This document shows positions 23,840 to 32,660 of a stretch of DNA of 64,000 nt, piece after piece. This stretch comes from Cordylochernes scorpioides (Eukaryota; Arthropoda; Arachnida; Pseudoscorpiones; Chernetidae). Position 1 is the stretch's first letter, and each line of letters opens with the position of its first letter. Below the pieces are notes generated by a model. It saw only the letters and a list, made by a program, of their open reading frames with translations, was not told where the DNA came from and made no database searches. Position numbers and translations under genes: made by a program. The DNA is taken from positions 137,889,255-137,953,254 of the forward strand of contig CP092864.1 in assembly GCA_030710605.1 (NCBI GenBank). The letters are read 5' to 3'.

Positions 23840-24060
23840 TCATTATATATAGTTAACTACTGATTTTACTGTAAGCGTATCACATGTCTACACATATAGA
23901 AGCAGTTCGAATTTTTAGCTCATTTGTATGCCCCGTTTGTGTACTCATTGGTAGAATTTGATTTTTGTGTGTGTGTGTGTGTGTAAGAATCGGGAACCAA
24001 TACAATTTTTCAATAAAAAAAAAAAAAACTTTATAATGACCTTACTGCAATGAAAAACAC
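23840..24060 (-). repeat. SINE fragment plus TG microsatellite
   Basis: Body of the 51125-51434 SINE family ('ttactgtaagcgtatcacat', 'cacatatagaagcagttcga') directly after the Helitron. A (TG)n run lies at about 23967-23984, then a poly-A run. Confidence 0.55.
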
Positions 24061-24342
24061 AACAACAACAACAAATAACAACAAAAAAGCCTTTATTTAG
24101 GGTCACTGACCCTATACAGGATTCACCAGAGGTATGCATAAGAACAAAGCAGTGAGACAAAGGAAACAACAATTTAAACAGAAAAAAATAAGAAAGAGAA
24201 AGAGGGAAGCAAGAAAAACAACACAAAAAGAGTAGCAGTAAGAAAGTGAGGAGTGAGTGTCACTTGGCCTTCTTCTGAGATATGGACTTGTGGAAACCAT
24301 AAAACGCCGTAGCAATATACTTATTCTGGGTCATATTGTCAA

Positions 24343-24549
24343 TTATTGATGGAAGTGAAGCACAGAGTTGCCCAGTTTTGAGCATAAGGGTTCTTCTTTC
24401 AGAGCAGAGCAATCAAAAATATAGTGAGTGATTTCATTTTTTAGTTTTGAATTACAGAAGGTACAAATCGGGTCCTCACCGCAGAGCATCCTGGTGTGGT
24501 TTTCTCTAAAAAAAACTTGAAAGTATTCTAACTTGTGCAAGTCGTACAA
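24343..24549 (-). pseudogene. LINE ORF2 C-terminal fragment
   Basis: The - strand reads CTFCNSKLKNEITHYIFDC, the C-x2-C...H...C tail of non-LTR ORF2, followed by a short stop-terminated end. It is isolated and 5'-truncated. Confidence 0.55.
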
Positions 24550-24596
24550 TGAAAAACTGTCCTAAAAATCTTATTTTCATATTATACTTATCTTTC

Positions 24597-24850
24597 TACT
24601 TATCCCAAGTGAACGTAATACAAACCATGATAATCATTGAATATAGTTAACGACTGATTTTACTGTAAGAGAGAGAGAGAGAGAGTGTATCATATGTCTA
24701 CACATATAGAGAGCAGTTCGACTTTTAAACTTACAAGTTTGTCAGAGCTCCGCTTGGTTAGGTTTTACACATTGGTGGAGTTAGATATTTGCAAGAATTG
24801 AGAACCAATACAAATTTTGAATTAAAATAAACTTTGTCATTACTGCAATG
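24597..24850 (-). repeat. SINE fragment
   Basis: Diverged copy of the 51125-51434 SINE: 'tcatatgtctacacatatag', 'agcagttcgacttttaaact' and 'ttggtggagttag'. An internal (GA)n expansion lies at about 24669-24684. The tRNA head is missing. Confidence 0.55.
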
Positions 24851-24913
24851 AAAAACTGTCCTAAAATATTATGTCCATATTATGTTTAAATACCATAACC
24901 AAGATTTCACCCA

Positions 24914-25360
24914 TCAGTGCTTTGTTTGTTTGTTATCTTGAATGGATGACTCATCGGTTTGGGTTGATTTGGTACTTTTAGTTTGAATTCTGTCTGAAAT
25001 ATATTGATTGTTTGGCTTATCTCTTGTCAAATTTTCTTCATTAAGGTTTTGAGCATCTCGTCTATTAATTATTTTCAGTAGTTCCTTTATATTACGAAGC
25101 TCTTTTTGAAGTTTTTCAATCTCTTTTCTGGATTCTTCAATCGTTATGTCTTGTCCTAGACATCGTCCTTCTGCTTGATCTCTCTGCTGAATCTCGCGGT
25201 CGAGGGATTTGCCCAGTCTAGCGTTGTCTTCGCGCAGTGTTTCAAGTTCTTCTTGAACGGTGTGGAGGGAATATTCGAGGTCGGCGATTTTTCTCAGGTA
25301 TCTAACGGCGATTTCCTCCCATATATGAGCAGAATCTTCCAATACAGTATTAGAGCTCTG
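24914..25360 (-). CDS. Coiled-coil open reading frame, unidentified
   Basis: Open on the - strand for 175 codons, of which about the first 40 come from repeat sequence also present at 1210-1260 and 37480-37510. The remaining 135 are strongly charged with heptad spacing (ADLEYSLHTVQEELETLRED, then EIEKLQKELRNIKELL), so a long coiled coil is predicted. A hydrophilic tail with STQTDESS precedes TGA. This is typical of LINE ORF1 proteins, but an exon of a host coiled-coil gene is also possible. No family is claimed. Confidence 0.4.
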   Translation of the reverse strand, partial: QSSNTVLEDSAHIWEEIAVRYLRKIADLEYSLHTVQEELETLREDNARLGKSLDREIQQRDQAEGRCLGQDITIEESRKEIEKLQKELRNIKELLKIINRRDAQNLNEENLTRDKPNNQYISDRIQTKSTKSTQTDESSIQDNKQTKH

Positions 25361-25374
25361 AAAAACAGTCTGGT

Positions 25375-25500
25375 GGATTAAATTGGTGGAATTTTTCTCA
25401 CATATGTAGACATGTGGTGAACTTACAGTAAAAACAGTCACTTTCTTCTACCCACCATGATTATCATGGCCACGTGTACTAGGAATAAGCAAAAAAAAAA
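25375..25500 (+). repeat. SINE 3' part with poly(A) tail
   Basis: Forward copy of the SINE body ending 'ctaggaataagc' followed by about 17 A residues, showing the true orientation of the family and its A tail. A GATGAGCC-hairpin repeat follows at 25505-25580. Confidence 0.65.
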
Positions 25501-25579
25501 AAAATTGGTGAAACTGCTGGGAGGGTTCAATACTGATGAGCCATGCCCTCCCAATATTTTTCTCATCGCAGTAAGGACA

Positions 25580-26385
25580 GAGTAGGGAATTTGTTGACTT
25601 TGCTTAGAATTATTAATGAAACTGATTCCAATAATTATTAATTAAACATTATATTTATTGATTTACAAGAGAGAGAACAAAATATAAAAGGGAAACTAAT
25701 ATTAAACAAAGGAACTTTTTTTCTGTTTTGGTTAGCGCCTATTTACCTGTGAGCTTACACACACTCTGTGGAACAATTAATTAATATATATATATACAAC
25801 AGAATTTGTCTTATTTGAATATAAAAAGTCGCTCTTAGTAGTAGTATTTCTAAAATATAGATGACGCAATATTTCCTTATGATTAAATCATGCATTATCC
25901 GTTCCTCTTGATTTCTCACCATTACTTTTGAAGAGATAATTGTTTAAAACTATTTTAAAGGCGTAAGATTCTTTTTGATATTAAACAATTTCTACTGCTC
26001 TTACTGCCCTTAAAATAGTTTTGAATTTTAATAACAGATGGCGCGCTAGTGCATCAGAATATTGTTTCTTTGAGAGTCCTTAGCTATTTGATTGGTTTTT
26101 TGTTTTCCTCTCTGCCTTTTTGTCTTCTGTTGTCCTTAGAAAATCTCACTTTTCGAGAAAATTCTTTGTTCTCATGATGTATCCAAAAGGAAAACCTATT
26201 ATGAAAGGTTAATGACTATTTCTATATTTTTGCCTTTTACCAAACCCAGAATTTTCTTCTGAAAAATTAGATATTGAAACATACGTGTGGTTAGGCGGAT
26301 TTTAATTTTATTTATTTATTACAAAACACACACACTCTATATCTTATGTGCTTGAAAATAGAGCAATCCATATATTACAATATTT
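25580..26385. other. AT-rich non-coding stretch
   Basis: Holds a relic of the 'gatggcgcgctag' repeat at about 26035-26050 and otherwise A/T-rich sequence. No gene is seen. Confidence 0.5.
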
Positions 26386-26389
26386 AAAA

Positions 26390-27775
26390 ATGCCTATTTT
26401 GGATCATAAAGTTTTTATTTCCGATATTTCGTGAGGCAACTCGCCAAACTTCCTCTGGGAACAAAATCGCTTTTAGAGAAGCTCGTGTATCATTTCGCGA
26501 GTATATACAACCGCTATAAAATTTAAATATCTAGAATCTACAATATGCATGCCTCTATGAATATAATTATTAATAATAATATAATATGTAAAACATTAAT
26601 ATATAGAGAATTAAAAGTAAATATATACATTTAAAATAAACGAATTGAAAATCAGCAATTTGCCATATATATACATATATACGTGTATAGTAGTGGGCTA
26701 TGTGGTTTTAAATTGTAAGTATAGTTGAGGAATGTCTATTTTTCGGTTGATACTGTTTTTATCTTCTATTGAGCTCCAGTTTTATAGAAAAATTCTTGAA
26801 TGTTTATCCTTGATATTTTGATATACTATTTCTGTTGAGTCGAAATTTGGTATGTGGTCCTGTTTCAGTGCGTGGTCTACTTTATCAGCCTTTTCTTCCT
26901 TTCTGCCGATATAGTTAGGTCTTTCATAGAACGTTTCTCTATTGATGTAACCCGGATTCCTGTGAAGAGTCTCAGATGTCTTCATACATCTCTATCACTG
27001 CAGTCGCAATGTCCACTATCTTGGGCGTGTGAAGCTGCTGCTCAGGGTCCATGTGAATTTCTGTTGTTGTTTTCGGGTCCAATGAAAAGCCTCAGATGTC
27101 TCCATACATCTCTATCACTGCAGTTGCAATATCCTCTATCTTGGGTGTGTAAAGCTGCTTTTCTGAGTCCATGTCAATTTTCTGTCGTTGTTGTTGCCGT
27201 GTCCAATGAAGAGTCTCAGATGTCTCCATACATCTCTATCACTGCAGTTGCAATATCCACTATCTTGGGCGTGTAAAGCTCCTGCTCTGAGTCCATGTCA
27301 ATTTTCTGTCGTTGTTGTTGTCGTGTCCAATGAAGAGTCTCAGATGTCTCCATGCATCTCTATCACTGCAGTTGCAATATCCTCTATCTTGGGTGTGTAA
27401 AGCTGCTGCTCAGGGTCCATGTGAATTTCTGTTGTTGTTGTCGTGTCCAATGAAAAGCCTCAGATGTCTCCATACATCTCTATCACTGCAGTTGCAATAT
27501 CCTCTATCTTGGGCGTGTAAAGCTACTGCTCTGAGTCCATGTGAATTTTCTGTCGTTGTTGTTGTCGTGTCCAATGAAGAGGGTTCTTTCTTCCAGAGTT
27601 TTTCCTGTCTCTCCTATGTATGTAGCTGGGCAAGATCGGCACGGTATTCTGTAGATGAGGTTGGATTTTTGACTGTTGTTTGTGTTATGTTTGGTATCGG
27701 GATGGCGGAGAAGTGTTTTCAAGTTGGATGGTGTCTGGTATATGGTCTTGATGTTATATTTCTTGAGGGTTCTGC
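26390..27775 (-). mobile_element. Inverted 5'-truncated Penelope-like element copy
   Basis: Reverse-oriented copy of the element to its right. 26390-26960 carries the 3' untranslated region and the end of the GIY-YIG domain (DHALKQDHIPNFDS...). 27580-27775 carries SRTLKKYNIK through YIGETGKTLEERT. Between them a 124-bp minisatellite has been inserted, splitting the endonuclease domain. The copy ends abruptly at about 27775, where the forward copy begins, so the two are head to head. Confidence 0.85.
26960..27578. repeat. 124-bp minisatellite inside the inverted Penelope copy
   Basis: Five units around 'cagatgtctccatacatctc' and 'tatcctctatcttgggtgtg', spacing 120-124 bp. The left part (26876-27300) is nearly identical to 35091-35510, including the Penelope flank, so one is a duplicate of the other. 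Confidence 0.9.
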
Positions 27776-29286
27776 TGAACATAATCAAAGAGTTCAATAG
27801 ACAATTGAACAAAATAAAACGTAATTATAAATTGGATAGCAAAACATTCGACAAACTAAAAGCCGCAAACACTAACTTGCCTATATTTTATGGCCTACCA
27901 AAGGTACACAAGCAAAACAGCCCTCTACGCCCCATTGTATCCTACGCCGGCACCCCCATATACCCCTTGTCGAAATACCTTTCCTCGATAATTTCACCTT
28001 TTCAGAAAGAATTACCTCATACTATTCCCAACTCCACAGCAGCAATAGAAATAATTTCAAGAACTCAGATAACGGAGAACAGTCGCCTGGTCTCCTTTGA
28101 TGTTGAATCACTGTATACCTCAATCCCACATGACGAAGCTATTGCAGAAATTTCAGAATTCTTGAATGCCCACCCCAACCTACCATTGTCTATACCAAAG
28201 GAAGCCCTCATAGACTTACTCAAACTGTGCCTATCATTCAGCTACTTTAACTACAAGAATCAATACTTCAAACAGATCAAAGGCCTCCCGATGGGCAACC
28301 CAATATCTTCAGCTTTGGCAAACATTTTCATGAATAATATTGACCAATCAATAATAGACAATAAGCAGCTAAAAATAACATTCTGGAAGAGATATATTGA
28401 CGATATTCTTTGCATAACCGAAAACAACAATACAACAAGCATTCTGAATTTCTTGAACAATATAAAACCATTTCTCACATTTACACATGAAATAGAAGAA
28501 AAAAACTCTTTATCATTCTTAGATATAATTCTCACCAGAAACAGCTCTAAAATAGAAACAGGCATTTACCGTAAGAAAACTCACACAGGTGGTTACTTAA
28601 ATTTCAGCTCATTCGGTCCTATTAACCATAAAATATCTGTTATAAAAACCCTCTCAAAAAGAATATCTACTCATTGCTCCAATAATCTAGAAAAGGCACA
28701 ACAAGAAAGAACAATACTAATGAATGAATTACAAAGCAATAGTTATCCCACAGAATTTATCAAAAGACAATTCCACAGATCAACATTCATCCCTCCTTCC
28801 AATAGCCAATCTCATAAATTATACTGCACACTTCCGTACAGCTACGGCATTGAAAGAATCAGCAGAACCCTCAAGAAATATAACATCAAGACCATATACC
28901 AGACACCATCCAACTTGAAAATACTTCTCCGCCATCCCGATACCAAACATAACACAAACAACAGTCAAAAATCCAACCTCATCTACAGAATCCCGTGCCG
29001 ATCTTGCCCAGCTACATACATAGGAGAGACAGGAAAAACTCTGAAAGAAAGAACCAATCAACACCGGACAGCCCTTAAAAACTATAGCCCTCTTTCCCTT
29101 TTAGTAGACCACGCACTGAAACAGGACCACATACCAAATTTCGACTCAACAAAAATAGTATATCAAAATATCAAGGATAAACATTCAAGACTTTTTCTAG
29201 AAAGCTGGAGCTCAATAGAAGATAAAAACAGTATCAACCGAAAAATAGACATTCCTCAACTATACTTACAATTTAAAACCACATAG
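27676..29286 (+). CDS. Penelope-like reverse transcriptase with GIY-YIG endonuclease (5'-truncated)
   Basis: Retroelement protein that copies its own RNA into a nicked chromosomal target. The 536-codon frame is Penelope sequence from about residue 34 (27776); the first part belongs to the inverted neighbour, so the ATG is not authentic. Visible blocks: GLPKVHK...PLRPIVS (73-88), motif A FDVESLYTSIP (141-151), motif B GLPMGNPISSALANIF (203-218), catalytic YIDD (240-243), LSFLDIIL (279-286). The C-terminal GIY-YIG endonuclease has LIYRIPCRSC (435-444), TYIGETGKTLKERTNQH (447-463) and a likely catalytic E509. Catalytic residues are kept and the frame is unbroken. The N-terminal few hundred residues usual for the family are missing. 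Endonuclease-positive Penelope-like elements are known; the exact clade is uncertain. Confidence 0.9.
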   Translation: MFVLCLVSGWRRSVFKLDGVWYMVLMLYFLRVLLNIIKEFNRQLNKIKRNYKLDSKTFDKLKAANTNLPIFYGLPKVHKQNSPLRPIVSYAGTPIYPLSKYLSSIISPFQKELPHTIPNSTAAIEIISRTQITENSRLVSFDVESLYTSIPHDEAIAEISEFLNAHPNLPLSIPKEALIDLLKLCLSFSYFNYKNQYFKQIKGLPMGNPISSALANIFMNNIDQSIIDNKQLKITFWKRYIDDILCITENNNTTSILNFLNNIKPFLTFTHEIEEKNSLSFLDIILTRNSSKIETGIYRKKTHTGGYLNFSSFGPINHKISVIKTLSKRISTHCSNNLEKAQQERTILMNELQSNSYPTEFIKRQFHRSTFIPPSNSQSHKLYCTLPYSYGIERISRTLKKYNIKTIYQTPSNLKILLRHPDTKHNTNNSQKSNLIYRIPCRSCPATYIGETGKTLKERTNQHRTALKNYSPLSLLVDHALKQDHIPNFDSTKIVYQNIKDKHSRLFLESWSSIEDKNSINRKIDIPQLYLQFKTT

Positions 29287-29760
29287 CCCATTACTATACA
29301 CGTATATATGTATATATATGGCAAATTGCTGATTTTCAATTCGTTTATTTTAAATGTATATATTTACTTAATTCTCTATATATTAATGTTTTACATATTA
29401 TATTATTAAGTAGAACTGCTCTTCACTGAAGGTTAATAACGAGTTTTACAAAGTGGGAAGAGGAGCTTCTTTTTACGTAAAAAGAAGCTCCTCTTCCCAC
29501 TTTGTAAAACTCGTTATATTATATTATTATTAATAATTATATTCATAGAGGCATGCATATTGTAGATTCTAGATATTTAAATTTTATAGCGGTTGTATAT
29601 ACTCGCGAAATGATACACGAGCTTCTCTAAAGCGATTTTGTTCCCAGAGGAAGTTTGGCGAGTTGCCTCACGAAATATCGGAAATAAAAACTTTATGATC
29701 CAAAATAGGCATTTTTAAATATCTATATCTTATGTAGATATTTGCGTGTAAATATTCAAA
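29287..29760 (+). mobile_element. Penelope-like element 3' untranslated region
   Basis: It matches the reverse complement of 26390-26700 almost base for base ('ggcatgcatattgtagattc', 'ttgcctcacgaaatatcgg'), so it belongs to the element. The forward copy differs by an insertion at about 29410-29517 that includes a perfect palindrome. No hammerhead core was found in this region. Confidence 0.75.
29436..29517. repeat. Perfect 82-bp palindrome
   Basis: The two 41-base arms are exact reverse complements with no spacer; the centre is TTTTACGTAAAA at 29471-29482. It lies within an insertion of roughly 110 bp that is absent from the otherwise matching inverted copy at about 26580. Confidence 0.95.
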
Positions 29761-30540
29761 TGATTTTATAATAATAAATAGTTATTTAATTTTATAGTCC
29801 AGTTTTGTATTAAGATTATCTTCACTATTATGATCATTTAAATTCAAATTATAAAATTTGTAAAATGTTATTAATTTGTAGATAGAGAGAGAAAAAAAAA
29901 TTCTTTACTTCTAATACATCCTCAAGTTGATTATATATTTATAATTAATAACAATAAAAATTAACAACGTAACGTCTATTACATCGGCTTTTACACGTCA
30001 AATGATTTTATATACATATTTTCAATATATATATATATATGTTATATAAAAATATCATTTTATTTTAAATTATAATTTCATAGATTCAAATATTGTTAAA
30101 TCGACCGCCAGAGGTCATGCTTCCCCTTTAAAAACTCGTTGTTGTTCTTCCCCGATGGCCGGCTCCAATCTTTGTACATTATGTAAATAATTATTTACAT
30201 AATGTACAAAGATTATAATCTTTTGTTTTCCTTGTTCTATTCGCCTTAAGCCAGGCGGTACTTTAATCAAATTATGTTTATTATATAATCCTTAAGCTCA
30301 ATTAAAGAAATCTCCGATCAAAACCATTGTTATTTTTATTTCAAGATTTTAACCACGACTGCATCACCAATACCATATAATACTAAAGGGAACCAGCAAA
30401 TAACTGCATTACCATAATTCTCAAGATGATCAAAATTCAAGCATTAAATTTCATTTGTTTTTATAACATATATATGTGTGGGTGAGGGAAAAATAATAAA
30501 GGCCAGTTGTTAATATGTAAAAACAAATTATGCTTATCCA
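29760..30540. other. AT-rich non-coding stretch
   Basis: Mostly A/T. It has a (TA)n run near 30025-30045 and a small inverted repeat at 30173-30212 ('gtacattatgtaaataatta' and its complement). No gene is seen. Confidence 0.5.
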
Positions 30541-30544
30541 GACC

Positions 30545-30850
30545 ATTAACATGAGCGTTTTTTAGATGGCAGAGCGCCATCTAGTGGAACAGAAATCAAC
30601 TAAACATTGATTTAACCTGTTCTCTCGGATATTTAGCCAACCCATTTTCTTGATAAATAAAAAGGCCTGCATCACGCTGAGGATGACCAACAGCCAGAAA
30701 CGCGTTCATGGTTGGCTTTTATTGATTTATATATAAAAAAATGAGTTGGCTAAATATTAGAGGGAACAGGTTAAATCAATGTTTAGTTGATTTCTGTTCC
30801 ACCAGATGTCATCTAAAAACGCTTATGCTAGTGGTTATATATATATATAT
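30545..30850. mobile_element. Inverted pair of hammerhead SINE-like elements
   Basis: Left arm 'gatggcagagcgccatctag' with 'aaatcaactaaacattgatt'; right arm is the complement ending 'ccaccagatgtcatct'. Between the arms is a + strand hammerhead remnant. The right part of the left element was lost at the junction. Confidence 0.7.
30671..30714 (+). ncRNA. Hammerhead ribozyme motif, weakened stems
   Basis: CUGAGGA at 30677-30683 and GAAACGCGUU at 30697-30706. Stem II (UGACC/GCCA) is imperfect and stem I (CACG/CAUG) has a mismatch. The core is complete. Probably decayed. Confidence 0.5.
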
Positions 30851-30884
30851 TAAAAATATAGAAGGCATCTCCTGACCACAAGCA

Positions 30885-31100
30885 CATGTGCTTTTTAGAT
30901 GGCAGAGCGCCATCTAGTGGAGTAAAAATAAACTAAACGTTTATTTAGCTTACTCCGAGATATTTGGCCAACCCAATTTCTTGATAAATCAAGAAAAGCC
31001 ATCCACGAACGCGTTTCGCGCTGTTGGCGCTCGTCAGCGTGGAGAAGGCTGTAACCATTGCGACCAAAAAGATTTTATCTTTTATTTTTTTCTATTATTT
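30885..31100 (-). mobile_element. Hammerhead-bearing SINE-like element
   Basis: Starts at 'gatggcagagcgccatctag', continues through 'ttgataaatcaagaaaagcc' to the hammerhead, and ends in a 'ctgtaaccattgcgaccaaa' block, then a (TA)n run abutting the 319-bp units. Relatives: 32105-32395, 59345-59610, 63420-63620. Confidence 0.7.
31003..31042 (-). ncRNA. Hammerhead ribozyme motif (type I)
   Basis: On the - strand: stem I CCACG/CGUGG (five pairs), CUGACGA, stem II GCGC/GCGC closing CAACA, GAAA, short stem III AC/GU, cleavage after GUU. All core residues are present. Confidence 0.8.
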
Positions 31101-31120
31101 TTTCATATATATATATATAT

Positions 31121-31588
31121 ATAGATGGAAAATTTGCCGGGAGGAAATTAATCCATAGAAGCAATGGGCGCCTCTCCCGTCAAAATAAACGTCAAAAACT
31201 GACGCCATCTATTGACCGTCGCCGCAACTAGCGGCCTCGGGTCGGTGACAAAGCCACAACACCAGCTTTGGCAAACTGAGAAGCGTCCACCTAGAGACCA
31301 TGGTTTCGGGCTAATGGCCCTCGTCAGTCTAGGGCGGACTTTATTCCATGAGATCCACACGGGATCTAATGGAATCTTCACAATCTACCAAAGAGGTGTT
31401 TTGCTGGCAATGTGGCTGGGCCAAATCTATGGCTAGAATATAGATGGAAAATTTGCCGGGAGGAAATTAATCCATAGAAGCAATGGGCGCCTCTCCCGTC
31501 AAAATAAACGTCAAAAACTGACGCCATCTATTGACCGTCGCCGCAACTAGCGGCCTCGGGTCGGTGACAAAGCCACAACACCAGCTTG
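31121..31588 (-). mobile_element. Retrozyme-like 319-bp unit, ~1.5 copies, - orientation
   Basis: The unit start 'atagatggaaaatttgccgg' recurs at 31121 and 31440, period 319. One complete hammerhead lies at 31285-31339. No protein is encoded. The left end abuts a (TA)n tract. At about 31588 the sequence flips into the opposite orientation. Confidence 0.85.
31285..31339 (-). ncRNA. Hammerhead ribozyme, complete type I fold
   Basis: On the - strand: outer stem I GUCC/GGAC, inner stem I CCUAGA/UCUAGG with a small internal loop, CUGACGA, stem II GGGC/GCCC with loop CAUUA, GAAA, stem III ACC/GGU with loop AU, cleavage after GGUC. Every invariant core base is present, so it is expected to be cleavage-competent. 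Confidence 0.88.
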
Positions 31589-31598
31589 TGGCACAACA

Positions 31599-31641
31599 CT
31601 GACGAGGGCCATTAGCCCGAAACCATGGTCTCTAGGTGGAC
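31599..31641 (+). ncRNA. Hammerhead ribozyme motif lacking its 5' stem I strand
   Basis: Core CUGACGA, stem II, GAAA and stem III are intact, but the sequence before the core is 'ggcacaaca' instead of CCCTAGA because the inversion junction lies there. Stem I cannot close in cis. Confidence 0.7.
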
Positions 31642-31905
31642 GCTTCTCAGTTTGCCAAAGCTGGTGTTGTGGCTTTGTCACCGACCCGAGGCCGCTAGTT
31701 GCGGCGACGGTCAATAGATGGCGTCAGTTTTTGACGTTTATTTTGACGGGAGAGGCGCCCATTGCTTCTATGGATTAATTTCCTCCCGGCAAATTTTCCA
31801 TCTATATTCTAGCCATAGATTTGGCCCAGCCACATTGCCAGCAAAACACCTCTTTGGTAGATTGTGAAGATTCCATTAGATCCCGTGTGGATCTCATGGA
31901 ATAAA

Positions 31906-31960
31906 GTCCGCCCTAGACTGACGAGGGCCATTAGCCCGAAACCATGGTCTCTAGGTGGAC
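31906..31960 (+). ncRNA. Hammerhead ribozyme, complete type I fold
   Basis: CTGACGA 31918-31924; stem II 31925-31928/31934-31937; GAAA 31938-31941; stem III 31941-31943/31946-31948; predicted cleavage after C31949. Stem I pairs 31912-31917 with 31950-31955 and 31906-31909 with 31957-31960. All core positions are conserved. Confidence 0.9.
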
Positions 31961-32104
31961 GCTTCTCAGTTTGCCAAAGCTGGTGTTGTGGCTTTGTCAC
32001 CGACCCGAGGCCGCTAGTTGCGGCGACGGTCAATAGATGGCGTCAGTTTTTGACGTTTATTTTGACGGGAGAGGCGCCCATTGCTTCTATATATATATAT
32101 ATAT

Positions 32105-32395
32105 TAAAAATGGCATATCCTGACCTGGAGCACATGAGCTTTACAGAAGGCAAAGCGCCATCTGGTGGAACAGAAATCAACTAAACATTGATTTAGCCTG
32201 TTCCCTGATATTTGGCCAACCCAATTTCTTGATAGATCAAGAAAAGCCATCCACGAACGCGTTTCGCGCTTTTGGCGCTCGTCAGCGTGGAGTAGGCTGA
32301 ACCACTGCGACCAAAAGATATTTTTTGGTCCCAATGGCTTCCCAAAAACCAAGAAATGGGTATTTAAGGCCAAACTTGCGTAAATATATATGATA
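32105..32395 (-). mobile_element. Hammerhead-bearing SINE-like element
   Basis: Contains the 'gcgccatctggtggaacaga' block, 'aatcaactaaacattgattt', the 'gatcaagaaaagccatcca' block, a hammerhead, and a tail with 'aaaaaccaagaaatgggtat'. That tail also ends the copy at 63610, so it probably marks one end of the element. Confidence 0.75.
32251..32290 (-). ncRNA. Hammerhead ribozyme motif (type I)
   Basis: On the - strand: stem I CCACG/CGUGG, CUGACGA, stem II GCGC/GCGC with loop CAAAA, GAAA, minimal stem III AC/GU, cleavage after GUU. Core intact. Confidence 0.82.
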
Positions 32396-32397
32396 CA

Positions 32398-32565
32398 TTA
32401 GCGCGCCATCTGTCATGATAATTCGAAACTATTATAGACGCGAATGCTTCTTTTTAAAATAAACAATTTCTACTGCCCTTACTGCAATGAAAAATTAATG
32501 GGAGGGCCTGGCTCATCAGTGTTAAACCCTCCCAACGGTTTCGGCAGTTTAATATATCTCTATAA
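32398..32565. repeat. GATGAGCC-hairpin dispersed repeat
   Basis: Family running from 'tagcgcgccatctgt' and 'gaaactattatagacgcg' through 'tttctactgcccttactgca' to GGGAGGGCCTGGCTCATCAGTG and a GGTTTCG block. GGGAGGG and CCCTCCC can pair around the CTGATGAG. Other copies: 1262-1365, 25505-25580, 34021-34275, 36800-36940, 37430-37510, 40710-40785, 54745-54830. Confidence 0.7.
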
Positions 32566-32660
32566 ATCATTTCTAATATTAGAAAGTGAAAGAGAGTGGT
32601 TCACAACATTTATGTTGAGTAATTTATGGTGATTCGTCACTATTGTAGACCTACATAACA

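Larger units (their letters stand above)
31589..32092 (+). mobile_element. Retrozyme-like 319-bp unit, ~1.6 copies, + orientation
   Basis: Mirror image of 31121-31588, differing at few sites. CTGACGA recurs at 31599 and 31918, spacing 319. It ends 'cccattgcttc' followed by (TA)n at 32085-32103, the same right boundary as the copy at 37312. Confidence 0.85.

Noticed and set aside
26854-27800. + strand frames rich in MKSLRCLHTSLSLQ
   Set aside because: Translation of the 124-bp minisatellite, ending in antisense Penelope sequence.
26390-29760. Hammerhead ribozyme inside the Penelope-like element itself
   Set aside because: Looked for CUGANGA with a nearby GAAA on both strands and found none; it may lie in the missing 5' part.
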